A DNA stretch of 64,000 bases from Spirosoma pollinicola (GCF_002831565.1 NZ_CP025096.1:5757014-5821013); one strand, 5' to 3'; positions 19,125 through 27,445 are shown, counted from the stretch's first letter. The notes: generated from the sequence alone by a model not told the origin. Translations and numbers: made by a program.

Positions 19125-20462
19125 ATGGGGAAAGTAGAACCTGTGCCTGCTTATAAATCGTATAGAGAGTTCATTCGACAGTTTATCGAAAAAGGCATGA
19201 TGGATATACACAACAACTTGTATCAGCGTGGGCTCATTCGAAAAATTAATAAAGATTACGCTTACTGGAGTGAGGTAAAATATAAAGTGCCAACCGAATT
19301 TAAACATGTGTTAACGCCTGTTGACCTTTGGTCTATTGTAAAAGAAGATCGTTTACACGACCGACGGTATTTTGAGATAGGTAATCAAGGGTTTTATTTC
19401 ACCAGGGCCGACTCACTGGAGCAACAGCTTCATGAATTTGACTTGCATCTGGCAGGGGCGCCAGGTGAACAGGCTACTGCTACAAATGAGGGCGATAAAT
19501 ATCAGTATCTGATTGGCTCCATAATGGAAGAATCTATCGCGTCGAGCCAGATTGAAGGCGCTGTAACATCACGGTTGGTGGCTAAAGAAATGCTTCGGAA
19601 GAATCGTCCACCCAGAAACACGTCGGAGCGTATGATCGTCAATAATTATTCGACAATACAGCACATTGTTCAAATTAAAAAAGAGCCATTGACTAAAGCA
19701 GGTTTACTAAAGTTACACCAGCTAATTACAAACGACACGCTGGATAGGCCCGATGAAGCCGGTCTCCTGCGGTCTAACGACGATATTTATGTAATTGACG
19801 CCGTCAATGGGGATGTCATTCACACTCCCCCTTCGCACTCAACTCTGCCAACATTTGTGAGTGATCTGTGTCGATTTTTCAACGATGAGACGCCTGATTT
19901 TTTTGTACACCCCATAGTTAAAGCTAGTATTATTCATTTTCTGATTGGCTACTTTCATCCATTCACCGATGGAAATGGGCGTACTGCGCGCGCCTTATTT
20001 TATTGGTACTTACTGCGTAAAGGGTATTGGTTAACCGAATATTTGTCAATATCCAGAATAATAATGAAGTCAAGAGGACAATATTACAAGGCTTTTCAGC
20101 ACACCGAAGCCGATGAAAATGACTTGACCTACTTTGTTCTCTATCAGGTTAAAACCCTTAGTCAAGCGTATGATGGACTAAAGAAATATATTGACCGGAA
20201 GAATCAGGAAAAACGCCAGTTACTAGACCTGCAACGCACTGAAAAATTATCGCCCCGTCAGGCGCAAATAACGGAGTGGCTATGGCGAAGCCCCAGCGGC
20301 ACGTTGTCTATAAAGGAGGTTGAAACGAGAATGGGCGTTTCAAACCAAACCGCCCGAAATGATATTCGAGCCCTTGTTAAAGCGGGTTTTCTGGAGGAAT
20401 TGCCAATTAATGGCAAAGAGAGACATTATATTCAGGGCGAACGTATGGTTCGTAAACCGTAG
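19125..20462 (+). CDS. Fic family protein (class II, self-inhibited) with C-terminal winged helix
   Basis: A 445-residue protein. The canonical Fic motif HPFTDGNGRTAR starts at His278, so AMP transfer (or another nucleotide transfer) to a target hydroxyl is expected. An N-terminal inhibitory motif of the (S/T)xxxE(G/N) type is present as SSQIEG (140-145, Glu144), which marks class II Fic proteins that inhibit themselves. From about residue 375 a DeoR-like winged helix follows (LSIKEVETRMGVSNQTARND). It stands alone, divergent from hemE, with the palindrome above. The target is unknown. A role as a toxin, a housekeeping modifier or a transcription regulator is possible. Confidence 0.92.
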   Translation: MGKVEPVPAYKSYREFIRQFIEKGMMDIHNNLYQRGLIRKINKDYAYWSEVKYKVPTEFKHVLTPVDLWSIVKEDRLHDRRYFEIGNQGFYFTRADSLEQQLHEFDLHLAGAPGEQATATNEGDKYQYLIGSIMEESIASSQIEGAVTSRLVAKEMLRKNRPPRNTSERMIVNNYSTIQHIVQIKKEPLTKAGLLKLHQLITNDTLDRPDEAGLLRSNDDIYVIDAVNGDVIHTPPSHSTLPTFVSDLCRFFNDETPDFFVHPIVKASIIHFLIGYFHPFTDGNGRTARALFYWYLLRKGYWLTEYLSISRIIMKSRGQYYKAFQHTEADENDLTYFVLYQVKTLSQAYDGLKKYIDRKNQEKRQLLDLQRTEKLSPRQAQITEWLWRSPSGTLSIKEVETRMGVSNQTARNDIRALVKAGFLEELPINGKERHYIQGERMVRKP

Positions 20463-20467
20463 TTTTG
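20460..20467 (+). promoter_or_regulatory. Probable -7 box of the glycosyltransferase gene
   Basis: TAGTTTTG overlaps the last codon of the Fic gene and lies 18 bp before the ATG at 20486. It matches TAnnTTTG, but no clear TTG is found at the -33 distance. Confidence 0.4.
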
Positions 20468-20485
20468 TGCTTTATACCTTTTCTT

Positions 20486-21571
20486 ATGCCTTCTCTCTTT
20501 ATTGATACCGAACGTCTGCGCGATCTCAACAGTGGTTTGGGGCAGGTTTGCCTTCACCTCGGCCATGAACTGGTTCGGCAACGCCCCAGCGATTGGATCC
20601 TTACTTTTCTGGTGCCAAAAGGGAAAACGGGCGTTTTTGGCGATTCTGTAGCCTATATCGAAGCATCATGGCAACGCAAGCTGTTGATTCCCGGCCAATA
20701 TGACGTCTGGCATTGCCTGCATCAGGATTCTGTTTATCTGCCTAACCCCCTAGTGAATAAGTCGGCGAAGTTGATGCTGACAATTTACGACCTGAATTTT
20801 TTGGAACGGGCCGATTATTCAGCCGCCAAAAAGGAGCGCAAACTGGCCCGGCTACAGCGTAAAATCAATAAGGCGTCGTTGCTGACGGCGGGTTCGGGGT
20901 TTACGGCTTCGGTAGTAAAATCGCATTTGCACATACCAGATACTACGCCGTTTGATGTGGTATACACCGGTGTGGCCGTCGATCCGAAGAATACACCTTC
21001 GGCGTTACCCGCCACGTCGCCACTTCACGACTTCACTCAATCTCCTTTTCTTCTGTTCGTTGGCGTTATTCACCCAAAGAAGAACGTTCACACGTTGCTG
21101 CCCCTGCTGGAAGCCTTTCCCGATTATCGGCTCGTACTGGCCGGTCCCGACCGCCATCCATACGCCCAGCACATCCGCGAACAAGCCGAAAAACTTGGTG
21201 TCGCCGACCGTTTATTAGTACCCGGCTCGGTCGATGAAGCTACTAAATTGTGGCTCTATGCTCGTTGTGAAGCGTTTTTGTTCCCGTCTCTTACCGAAGG
21301 CTTCGGCCTGCCCGTAGCCGAAGCCATGACGTTTGGCAAGCCGGTGTTCATCTCTAACCTCACAAGCCTGCCCGAAGTTGGGGGTAAGGAAGCGTATTAT
21401 TTCGAGAATTTCGAGCCTGAAACTATGGCTAAGGTTCTTCACGATGGCCTTCACGATTTTGGGCAAAATTCCTTGCGCCAGGAGCGGCTACGCAAACGAG
21501 CCGCCAGCTTTAGCTGGCCAAGCGTGGCGGGTGAGTACTGGAAGTTGTATGAAGGGTTGGCTAAAAAATAG
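20486..21571 (+). CDS. Glycosyltransferase family 4 protein
   Basis: A 361-residue GT-B glycosyltransferase. The C-terminal nucleotide-sugar half shows FLLFVGVIHPKKNVHTLL, then a donor-binding segment (LFPSLTEGFGLPVAEAM) with the EX7E-type acidic pair. GT4 enzymes move a sugar from an NDP- or GDP-sugar to an acceptor, often in lipopolysaccharide or capsule synthesis. The acceptor cannot be told. The start at 20486 follows the -7 box; the frame opens 21 bp earlier at 20465, inside the box region. The convergent neighbour ends 5 bp downstream. Confidence 0.88.
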   Translation: MPSLFIDTERLRDLNSGLGQVCLHLGHELVRQRPSDWILTFLVPKGKTGVFGDSVAYIEASWQRKLLIPGQYDVWHCLHQDSVYLPNPLVNKSAKLMLTIYDLNFLERADYSAAKKERKLARLQRKINKASLLTAGSGFTASVVKSHLHIPDTTPFDVVYTGVAVDPKNTPSALPATSPLHDFTQSPFLLFVGVIHPKKNVHTLLPLLEAFPDYRLVLAGPDRHPYAQHIREQAEKLGVADRLLVPGSVDEATKLWLYARCEAFLFPSLTEGFGLPVAEAMTFGKPVFISNLTSLPEVGGKEAYYFENFEPETMAKVLHDGLHDFGQNSLRQERLRKRAASFSWPSVAGEYWKLYEGLAKK

Positions 21572-21576
21572 TAGTT

Positions 21577-22281
21577 TTATCGGTTTGGGAAAACTTCATA
21601 AAGCGATTCATACATGATGTTGCCGGTGCGCATATACAAACCAACGGCTACCAGATACAGCGAAATTAACAGGGGTTGAAGTGGATATGGAAGGAGAGAT
21701 AGTATTCCGAAAAAGCCCATTGCGCCTGTTCCGTAAAGGATAGGAAGTAAGACGGAGTGGCGCGTTATCAGATACAGGGCTTCAGTAGGAACGTTGTGCA
21801 CTCCATACGTAAACACAGTTTTTAGATAAGGCAATACTAGCCCTGCAAGCAGGACTACAAACCCTATGAGGGCGCCTGTTGCAAAACCAATGTAGAAATC
21901 GTTATCTAATTCTAGTTCATGTGTTGAATTGGGAGAGTAACCGACAAAAGATAGGTAAATTAAAACAGTACATACTGGTAGAGTCTGCCGATACAATAAT
22001 GGCTTTTGAAGTTGGGTCACAACTGTCTGCCGCCAGCGTTCGTCATAATGCCGGAAGGTGACGCGGTTGTATTGGCGTTCCATTTTCTGCAAACCTTTAC
22101 TGCCCCCAAAAGCTTTTTGTGTGGCTGTTAAGGCTGTTTCAAACGTCATGCCTTCCGTCATGCGTTCGAGAAGGGCCGTAGTGTAATGGTCTGTCAGTTC
22201 GAGAATAAGCTCTTCATTAGTGAGCAAATTAGTGTCGCGCAGGTGATAATCAAGGGTGGCTTTTTGTGCAGGAGTTAGCAT
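21577..22281 (-). CDS. HAAS-like helical domain plus four-helix membrane protein, paralogue A (last of six)
   Basis: A 234-residue membrane protein of unrecognised function. The N-terminal 80 residues are helical (MLTPAQKATLDYHLRDTN, then LTNEELILELTDHY and TFETALTATQKAFGG) and resemble the HAAS/DUF1700-type domain often encoded next to PadR regulators. About four membrane helices follow. It is the most distal member of a six-gene paralogous row and is separated from paralogue B by 171 bp that hold a repeat, unlike the tight spacing of the others. The start was set by alignment with the paralogues; the frame is open to 22452. Confidence 0.8.
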   Translation of the reverse strand: MLTPAQKATLDYHLRDTNLLTNEELILELTDHYTTALLERMTEGMTFETALTATQKAFGGSKGLQKMERQYNRVTFRHYDERWRQTVVTQLQKPLLYRQTLPVCTVLIYLSFVGYSPNSTHELELDNDFYIGFATGALIGFVVLLAGLVLPYLKTVFTYGVHNVPTEALYLITRHSVLLPILYGTGAMGFFGILSLLPYPLQPLLISLYLVAVGLYMRTGNIMYESLYEVFPNR

Positions 22282-22339
22282 GGGAAAAGGGTGGTTAGGT
22301 GTGTTTTTGTCATTCTGGCCTTTGTCATCCCGAGGAACG

Positions 22340-22387
22340 AGGGATCTTCGGTAGGAACTGAAAAATTGTCTATTACCGAAGATCCCT
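22340..22387. repeat. Palindromic intergenic repeat inside the paralogue array
   Basis: AGGGATCTTCGGTA (22340-22353) and TACCGAAGATCCCT (22374-22387) are exact reverse complements. It sits between paralogues A and B. A mobile palindrome inserted in the operon, or an mRNA processing hairpin, would both fit. Confidence 0.7.
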
Positions 22388-22395
22388 CCTTTGTC

Positions 22396-22424
22396 GGGCC
22401 GGGTGGCCGGAGCCATGACAAAAA
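22396..22424. repeat. Dispersed 28-bp repeat, copy 1
   Basis: GGGCCGGGTGGCCGG followed by AGCCATGACAAAA is nearly repeated at 56931-56957, with one indel and one substitution. Both copies lie in intergenic DNA next to a long palindrome. Confidence 0.6.
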
Positions 22425-22452
22425 GATGCTCGAAAAAACTAAAAAATTCCAT

Positions 22453-23160
22453 TTACTCGCTTGCCGCAAGTCGTTTCAGGATTGGATTTTGTTGGAAGGT
22501 GAGCTCCGCAACGATGACAAAACTCAGCAGGCTTACCGTGAAACACACCGCCGAAAAAAAGACAAAAAAGCGCTCATGCGTATGCTCACTGAATAACGTA
22601 GGCAGTACAGACAAAAATAGTGGGACGTTAAAGCCGATGCCCAGTAGCACATTGCTTACCCATTCCAGTCCGGCCGTGCGCCGACGATAAATCCAATACG
22701 GCCTGTTATCCCACTCATGGATATAGTTTGTTTTGCTGGACGGAAACCTGAAAAAAGGACGGCCAACAATAATGTATAAGGTAATTGTCAGAATGACCAG
22801 CCCACAAAAGGTGGCCTGCCAAAAATTGGAAAGTAAGTAGTATAGTATGCCGGTAAGACTGAATAGACCAATCAGCCGGGGCAACGCGGTGTAGTCTTTC
22901 AATTTGTGAAGAACAGTTTGCCAAAACGCCAGATTGCTAGCGTTGGTATAGTGCTTCTCAAGGCTCAGCAAGCCCGGCTGGTTACCAAATCCCGCATCTG
23001 CTGTAGCCAACGCTGTATCGAACGTTGTTCCCTGTGCTAGTTGATCCTCAATCGCTAGTGAATAATGGTCCGTCAGTTCGAGAATGAGTTCCTCGTTAGA
23101 GAGCAAATTTGTTTCGCGTAAGTGTTGCTTAATGGCGGTAAGTTGGGCGGGAGTAAGCAT
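22453..23160 (-). CDS. HAAS-like helical domain plus four-helix membrane protein, paralogue B
   Basis: A 235-residue protein. The N-terminal domain (MLTPAQLTAIKQHLRETN, then LSNEELILELTDHY, FDTALATADAGFG) is close to that of paralogue A. About four hydrophobic helices follow (for example LIGLFSLTGILYYLL and FVFFSAVCFTVSLLSFVIV), with a Trp/Tyr-rich loop between the second and third. It starts 11 bp after paralogue C ends, so they are probably cotranscribed. The start at 23160 is set by alignment of the MLTP N-terminus; upstream in-frame sequence reads into paralogue C. Function unknown. Confidence 0.8.
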   Translation of the reverse strand: MLTPAQLTAIKQHLRETNLLSNEELILELTDHYSLAIEDQLAQGTTFDTALATADAGFGNQPGLLSLEKHYTNASNLAFWQTVLHKLKDYTALPRLIGLFSLTGILYYLLSNFWQATFCGLVILTITLYIIVGRPFFRFPSSKTNYIHEWDNRPYWIYRRRTAGLEWVSNVLLGIGFNVPLFLSVLPTLFSEHTHERFFVFFSAVCFTVSLLSFVIVAELTFQQNPILKRLAASE

Positions 23161-23171
23161 GGGGAGGTTGA

Positions 23172-23870
23172 TTAAGTAGCTTTGGGAAGACGATTGTTCC
23201 GTTCTTTTAGTAAAATTTGTCTCGTAGCCAGCGCGATGGCTGCATAATAAACGAGGCATAACGTCTCCAATAAGGTTTCCAGCAACAGGACCGCTGAGTT
23301 TGGGAAGCTGGAGCCGTATTTTGCAAAACCATACTTATTCAGAAGCAACAAGGACATACCAAGCAAGTATGTAGTAATGTAAACCGGCGAGCTGGGTTGC
23401 CCAACTGCCTGATTAACCTCATTCCGATTCCAGTAAAAGAAGTACAGGCTTTGGGCAACATTAACGAGAACGGAGACCGTAACGAGCACAAAGCCAAAAC
23501 TCAATCCAGTTCTTACTATATCCTCTTCGCCGGTATAGACATTTACGGCATACAAGCTAACGAACAGACAGACGGTAAAGGGCCATTTTGCCCCATGCAT
23601 GAACGAACGGACAAACTTCCACTCCAGTTGACCGATTTTTCGATGGTTGTGAACCTGAAAATCCTCTTCCATCTTCAGCAGGCCCTTACGCCCACCAAAG
23701 CCAGCTTGAATCTCCCTTAGAGCTACATCAAAGGCCATTCCCTGCGAAAGACGCTCTTCAATTCCCTCGGTGTAATGGTCTTTCAGTTCATCAATCAACT
23801 CTTCATTGAGCAGCCAGTTTTCCTTGCGCAGATGCTGGTCAATGGCGGTGAGTTGGGTGGGTGTGAGCAT
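23172..23870 (-). CDS. HAAS-like helical domain plus four-helix membrane protein, paralogue C
   Basis: A 232-residue protein. Its N-terminal domain (LTAIDQHLRKENWLLNEEL, then ELKDHY, ALREIQAGFGGRKGLL) is almost the same as that of paralogue E, while the membrane part differs, which suggests duplication followed by divergence of the sensor half. It has about four membrane helices. It starts 5 bp after the end of paralogue D. The start at 23870 follows the MLTPTQL alignment. No enzymatic motif is visible. Function unknown. Confidence 0.8.
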   Translation of the reverse strand: MLTPTQLTAIDQHLRKENWLLNEELIDELKDHYTEGIEERLSQGMAFDVALREIQAGFGGRKGLLKMEEDFQVHNHRKIGQLEWKFVRSFMHGAKWPFTVCLFVSLYAVNVYTGEEDIVRTGLSFGFVLVTVSVLVNVAQSLYFFYWNRNEVNQAVGQPSSPVYITTYLLGMSLLLLNKYGFAKYGSSFPNSAVLLLETLLETLCLVYYAAIALATRQILLKERNNRLPKAT

Positions 23871-23875
23871 AGTGG

Positions 23876-24541
23876 TTAAGCTAGTTTCAAGCTGAAATTC
23901 TCCTTGAAAAGTTGAATGAAACTGACTGCATAGAGTAACGTGAGGAGGCATAAGATAAGGCCAACTGTCGAATGAACCTGAAACAGCCAAATTTTGCTCT
24001 TCTCTTCAAATAATGAATTAAGGACGTTTATGCCAAAAACATAAAACAGATTAAAAATGATGCTTCCTGATTCACGTAGATAGGTCCAAACAATTTTTCG
24101 GCCATTTGTTTGTTGGTCTAGGTGCTTCCAATGACCATAGAACAACACAGCTAATGGAGACAGACCACAAACGTAGAAAACCGTAAACATGCCGTTAGCG
24201 GTAATAAATGGTGCTGTAAAGTACATCAATACAGCAACCAGTGCTGTTGTCACAAAGGCAGGCCAGCGGAAATAGCTTTTCAGGATTTCCAGATGCCGCA
24301 CTCGTACCTGTTTTTTGATACTTTTTTCATAGTCAGTCTGAATTTGCTGTAGCCCGTCGCCACTGCCTAGCTCGGCCCAAGCCCATTTGCTGGCCTCATC
24401 GAACGGCATATCGGCGGTCATTTTTCGTTCGGTCAAGCTGGCGTAGTGGTCGAGCAGTTCGGTCATTACTTCGTCGTATTCAATGTTGACCAGACCAGAT
24501 AAATCTTGCCGGAGAAAGTTAAGTTCGGTAGGGGTGAGCAT
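23876..24541 (-). CDS. HAAS-like helical domain plus four-helix membrane protein, paralogue D
   Basis: A 221-residue protein and the most divergent N-terminus of the row: MLTPTELNFLRQDL, then EVMTELLDHYAS and MPFDEASKWAWAELGSGDGL. The ELxDHY and aromatic/Gly-rich end of the domain are kept. Four membrane helices follow (for example GMFTVFYVCGLSPLAVLFYG). It begins 4 bp after paralogue E ends. Function unknown; probably a membrane partner of the PadR regulator encoded upstream. Confidence 0.8.
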   Translation of the reverse strand: MLTPTELNFLRQDLSGLVNIEYDEVMTELLDHYASLTERKMTADMPFDEASKWAWAELGSGDGLQQIQTDYEKSIKKQVRVRHLEILKSYFRWPAFVTTALVAVLMYFTAPFITANGMFTVFYVCGLSPLAVLFYGHWKHLDQQTNGRKIVWTYLRESGSIIFNLFYVFGINVLNSLFEEKSKIWLFQVHSTVGLILCLLTLLYAVSFIQLFKENFSLKLA

Positions 24542-24545
24542 GGTT

Positions 24546-25220
24546 TTAACTGGCTAAAACGGTACTACGACGGGGCTGAATCCAAACAAAATCAATAATA
24601 ATCGTACCGATGAACAGATAAGCAAAAATGATCACTGTCTGGTGAAGAATTGAATAGGTCATTATTGACTTGAAGGTAGAGTGTCCCCACAAAAAATTAA
24701 GGATGTTTAGCAAATTGACAGCCAGAATATATCGGTAGAACACAGCCATGAATTCCTTCATTGACTCCCTTTTCCCAGCTACATATAAGAAACCGTTACG
24801 AATACCAAGGGTAATGATTGGTATAGTCGAAACAAGGAAAAAAGAAATATGAGCCCATTCTAACCAGTTACCAACCAATTCCTTGCCGGCACACCAATAG
24901 GCAACTCCCATTAATAGTAGGGTCACACTCAACCGGGGCGGCCTAAAATAACTGCCAATTAGCTGTCTTAGCTGCCTGGCTATAATGGGTGTACGGCTCC
25001 TATTCTTCTCCTCTTCCAGGGCCAGTAATCCTGACCGCCCACCAAACCCTCTTTGTATCTCCCGCATGGCTACCTCAAAGGCCATTCCCTGCGCCAGCCG
25101 CTCCTCAAGGCCATTAATATAATGGTCTTTTAATTCGGCAATCAAATCCTCATTAAGCAGCCAGTTTTCCTTGCGCAGGTGCTGGTCAATGGCGGTAAGT
25201 TGGGTGGCGGATAAGCTCAT
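24546..25220 (-). CDS. HAAS-like helical domain plus four-helix membrane protein, paralogue E
   Basis: A 224-residue protein. The N-terminus is MSLSATQLTAIDQHLRKEN, with NEDLIAELKDHY and AMREIQRGFGGRSGLL, close to paralogue C. About four membrane helices follow. Its start codon shares one base with the stop codon of paralogue F (TAATG), so translation of the two is probably coupled. Function unknown. Confidence 0.82.
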   Translation of the reverse strand: MSLSATQLTAIDQHLRKENWLLNEDLIAELKDHYINGLEERLAQGMAFEVAMREIQRGFGGRSGLLALEEEKNRSRTPIIARQLRQLIGSYFRPPRLSVTLLLMGVAYWCAGKELVGNWLEWAHISFFLVSTIPIITLGIRNGFLYVAGKRESMKEFMAVFYRYILAVNLLNILNFLWGHSTFKSIMTYSILHQTVIIFAYLFIGTIIIDFVWIQPRRSTVLAS

Positions 25221-25915
25221 TAGAATGAATGGCTAAGTGGTTTGTCAGTCGACTTGCTGTAGCTTACAATCAGATTTACCTGAGCAAAACATAGGAAAGC
25301 GATGAAGCATGACATCACAAAATATATACCTTGCTCGACAGAATTCATTGCCGTGTTTTTGGGTGTCATCATGCCTAGGTAAACGAACAGGTTCGGATAA
25401 ACGAACATCATGGCTGTGCTCAGCGATTTGGAAAGTAGGGTAAACCCATCCAGTGACCAGGCCAATTGACGCTCCCTCCGAAAAAATTGCCAGAGATGCT
25501 TTCCCGTTAACGTGAGCATAACTAAAAAGGGAATGGCAGCAACCACCATAAGGCTGTAAGCTACGGTCATCATGTTCGGAGCCAGATCAATAAGGGTGTA
25601 AAGCAACCATACGACCGCCAGGGTTTGCAATACGTTTGGCCACTGAACACATACGGAGAAGTAATGGCGAAGGCGTTGACGGTACTGTCGATTCATCGCC
25701 TGACTCTGGGTTGTCTGGATATATTTCAAGCCAACAGGACCGCCAAACTGTCGACTAACGTCCAATAGTGCGTTCTCAAAAGTTATTTTATTCGTGATCT
25801 GTGCATCGACTGCGTTAGCGAAGTGGTCCAGTAACTCGTGGTGAACTTCCTCGTAAATAATGCCAGACTTTTTTAAATGCTGACTAATGGCAGTAAGTTG
25901 GGTGGGGGTAAGCAT
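25220..25915 (-). CDS. HAAS-like helical domain plus four-helix membrane protein, paralogue F (first after padR)
   Basis: A 231-residue protein. The N-terminus reads MLTPTQLTAISQHLKKSG, EEVHHELLDHFAN and ALLDVSRQFGGPVGL. Four membrane helices follow. It begins 2 bp after the padR stop, so the regulator and this protein are surely coexpressed. In other bacteria, PadR genes are commonly followed by a membrane protein with a HAAS/DUF1700-type domain that is thought to signal to the regulator. By analogy this is the primary partner, and the others are expansions of it. Confidence 0.82.
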   Translation of the reverse strand: MLTPTQLTAISQHLKKSGIIYEEVHHELLDHFANAVDAQITNKITFENALLDVSRQFGGPVGLKYIQTTQSQAMNRQYRQRLRHYFSVCVQWPNVLQTLAVVWLLYTLIDLAPNMMTVAYSLMVVAAIPFLVMLTLTGKHLWQFFRRERQLAWSLDGFTLLSKSLSTAMMFVYPNLFVYLGMMTPKNTAMNSVEQGIYFVMSCFIAFLCFAQVNLIVSYSKSTDKPLSHSF

Positions 25916-25917
25916 GG

Positions 25918-26262
25918 TTATAAGCTCGGTTTGAGTTTGAGCACCAGATTCAAATTCTCCAGAAAAGCGGCCAGTTCGGCGATGCGCCCGGTGGCTTCGG
26001 TGTGGCCGGTTTTCGTGAGGGAGTAGTATTTGCGGGCGCGACCGTCAACCACCTGGGTTTCGGTGGTGAGCAGGCCGTCGGCTTCGAGCTTGTGCAGGGC
26101 AGGGTAGAGGGCGCCCTCTGTAATGGACATCTCGCCCGCCGTCAGCTCTTTTACTTTTTGCGTAATCTCATAGCCATACATTTTCTCGCGATCTTCCAGC
26201 AATCGCAGAATCATTATGGATAGGCTACCTTTCAATAAGGAGGAAGTATTGGGCGTATTCAT
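25918..26262 (-). CDS. PadR family transcriptional regulator
   Basis: A 114-residue winged-helix protein. The PadR pattern is clear: LLKGSLSIMILRLLEDREKMYGYEI, then MSITEGALYPALHKLE (recognition helix) and DGRARKYYSLT (wing), with a short C-terminal helix for dimerisation. The start at 26262 matches the family N-terminus; the frame continues upstream through the palindrome at 26280-26316, which argues against a longer protein. It is the first gene of a likely seven-gene operon with the six HAAS-like membrane proteins. PadR proteins usually repress their own operon and respond to small hydrophobic compounds or a partner protein. Confidence 0.93.
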   Translation of the reverse strand: MNTPNTSSLLKGSLSIMILRLLEDREKMYGYEITQKVKELTAGEMSITEGALYPALHKLEADGLLTTETQVVDGRARKYYSLTKTGHTEATGRIAELAAFLENLNLVLKLKPSL

Positions 26263-26279
26263 GCCCAAACGTACAAAAG

Positions 26280-26316
26280 AAAAATATATACCTACAAATC
26301 TTAGGTATATATTTTT
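26280..26316. promoter_or_regulatory. Perfect palindrome upstream of padR, probable PadR operator
   Basis: AAAAATATATACCTA (26280-26294) and TAGGTATATATTTTT (26302-26316) are exact reverse complements with a 7-bp centre. The element ends 18 bp before the padR start. Its size and AT-rich dyad fit PadR sites, which are dyads just upstream of the regulator's own gene. It probably overlaps the promoter of the padR operon. Confidence 0.7.
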
Positions 26317-26359
26317 TTTAACTATTAAAAAGGTGTTTCGCCGGGCGTTCACTAACGCG

Positions 26360-27226
26360 TTAAGCCTGTGCTTTATGCAGGATACTACCAATCAGGCTAC
26401 CGGCAAATGTCAGACCCACAGAGCCGTACAGACTAAATAATTCTACTTCCCGATGGGTGCTGAGTGGGTCTGGCCCAACCACAATATAGTACGTGAACAG
26501 GAGTGTCAGAACCTGTAAAATAGCGAGTGCCCAGCCTTTTCGAGGCTCAAGAAAACCGATGCCAACTGCCGACGAAGTAGCCCACAAATAAGGCCAGTGA
26601 ATGACAGTACTCTTCTTGATAATGTACATCAACACCATACTGGCTAGTATTGTCAGGCCAGCATTTAGAAACAGTTGCCTGTTGAAAAAAACGTTTTGCT
26701 TCGTCGCAGGAACTTGTGGCCTGTTTTTTATAGCCAGATCAATCTGCGCTGCTTTCGCCAGATCCTGTTCGGCCTGATCGGATTGGTGGAGTTTCTGACG
26801 CACTAAGCCACGCCAGTGGTAAGGTTCGGCCGCGTCGCCGTGGGTGTGAAAAATCGCTTTGTCGAAATCCTGAAAAGCTCGTTCATACGCCTGCTTCTGG
26901 TAGTTAATCTGCCCGCTCTCCAGATGAAGCTCGGCGATACTGTCATCATAGCTTTTGCCCTGATTCAGATCGACCAGCGCAGCCTCTTGATCGCCCAAAT
27001 CCCGGTAAATTCGGGCGCGGTATAGATAGGCCACCGCCGATCCGGGCCGTGTGCTGATTGCCTTGTTGAAGTAGGTAATCGACTTGGCAAGCTGTCCCGT
27101 TTCGTACAGGTCAATACCCTCTCGTAGCTGCTCGGCTTCTTTCTGGGCGGCCGTCCGTTGATCGGCGTAGTAGCGTAGGTAAATCAGATAGCCAACAAAG
27201 GCAGACACTAAAAGAAATTCGAGCAT
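26360..27226 (-). CDS. TPR-repeat membrane protein, function unknown
   Basis: A 288-residue protein. It has an N-terminal membrane helix (2-17), about four tetratricopeptide repeats (about 30-165; for example AKSITYFNKAISTRPGSAVAYLYRARIYRDLG), then three or four membrane helices (about 185-285). It lies upstream of padR on the same strand but is separated by 97 bp that hold the palindrome, so it is probably a separate transcript. The TPRs face the side opposite to or the same as the HAAS domains; this cannot be told. A role in the neighbouring sensor array is only suggested by proximity. Confidence 0.78.
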   Translation of the reverse strand: MLEFLLVSAFVGYLIYLRYYADQRTAAQKEAEQLREGIDLYETGQLAKSITYFNKAISTRPGSAVAYLYRARIYRDLGDQEAALVDLNQGKSYDDSIAELHLESGQINYQKQAYERAFQDFDKAIFHTHGDAAEPYHWRGLVRQKLHQSDQAEQDLAKAAQIDLAIKNRPQVPATKQNVFFNRQLFLNAGLTILASMVLMYIIKKSTVIHWPYLWATSSAVGIGFLEPRKGWALAILQVLTLLFTYYIVVGPDPLSTHREVELFSLYGSVGLTFAGSLIGSILHKAQA

Positions 27227-27261
27227 GATGGATATTGGCCAACTTTCGGTTCGGACGCGTT

Positions 27262-27276
27262 CGTTTACTGTAAACG
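27262..27276. promoter_or_regulatory. Short perfect palindrome in the TPR / msbA divergent gap
   Basis: CGTTTACTGTAAACG is a perfect 15-bp palindrome 36 bp upstream of the TPR gene start and 186 bp before the ABC exporter start. It could be an operator for either gene, but it is short enough to arise by chance. Confidence 0.35.
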
Positions 27277-27445
27277 TTTATTCCCTACTGAACTAACATT
27301 TGTAAAGCCATAAGAATCCCTGAACAGCGCTATTTTATGTACCACAAGCCTGTCAGGGCCATAACTTTTTTGTCGATATCCGACTCCAGACCAGAAATCA
27401 GCTCGATCCCGAAATCGGGCGGTTCGTCGATGCGAAAATCCCGGT

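Noticed and set aside
22291-22690. Plus-strand frames of about 100 codons inside the paralogue array
   Set aside because: They overlap the palindrome and the 3' end of paralogue B antisense and show no domain.
21577-25915. An ABC transporter or permease operon
   Set aside because: The six membrane proteins have only four helices each, no ATPase partner and a shared soluble N-terminal domain, which fits regulators better than transporters.
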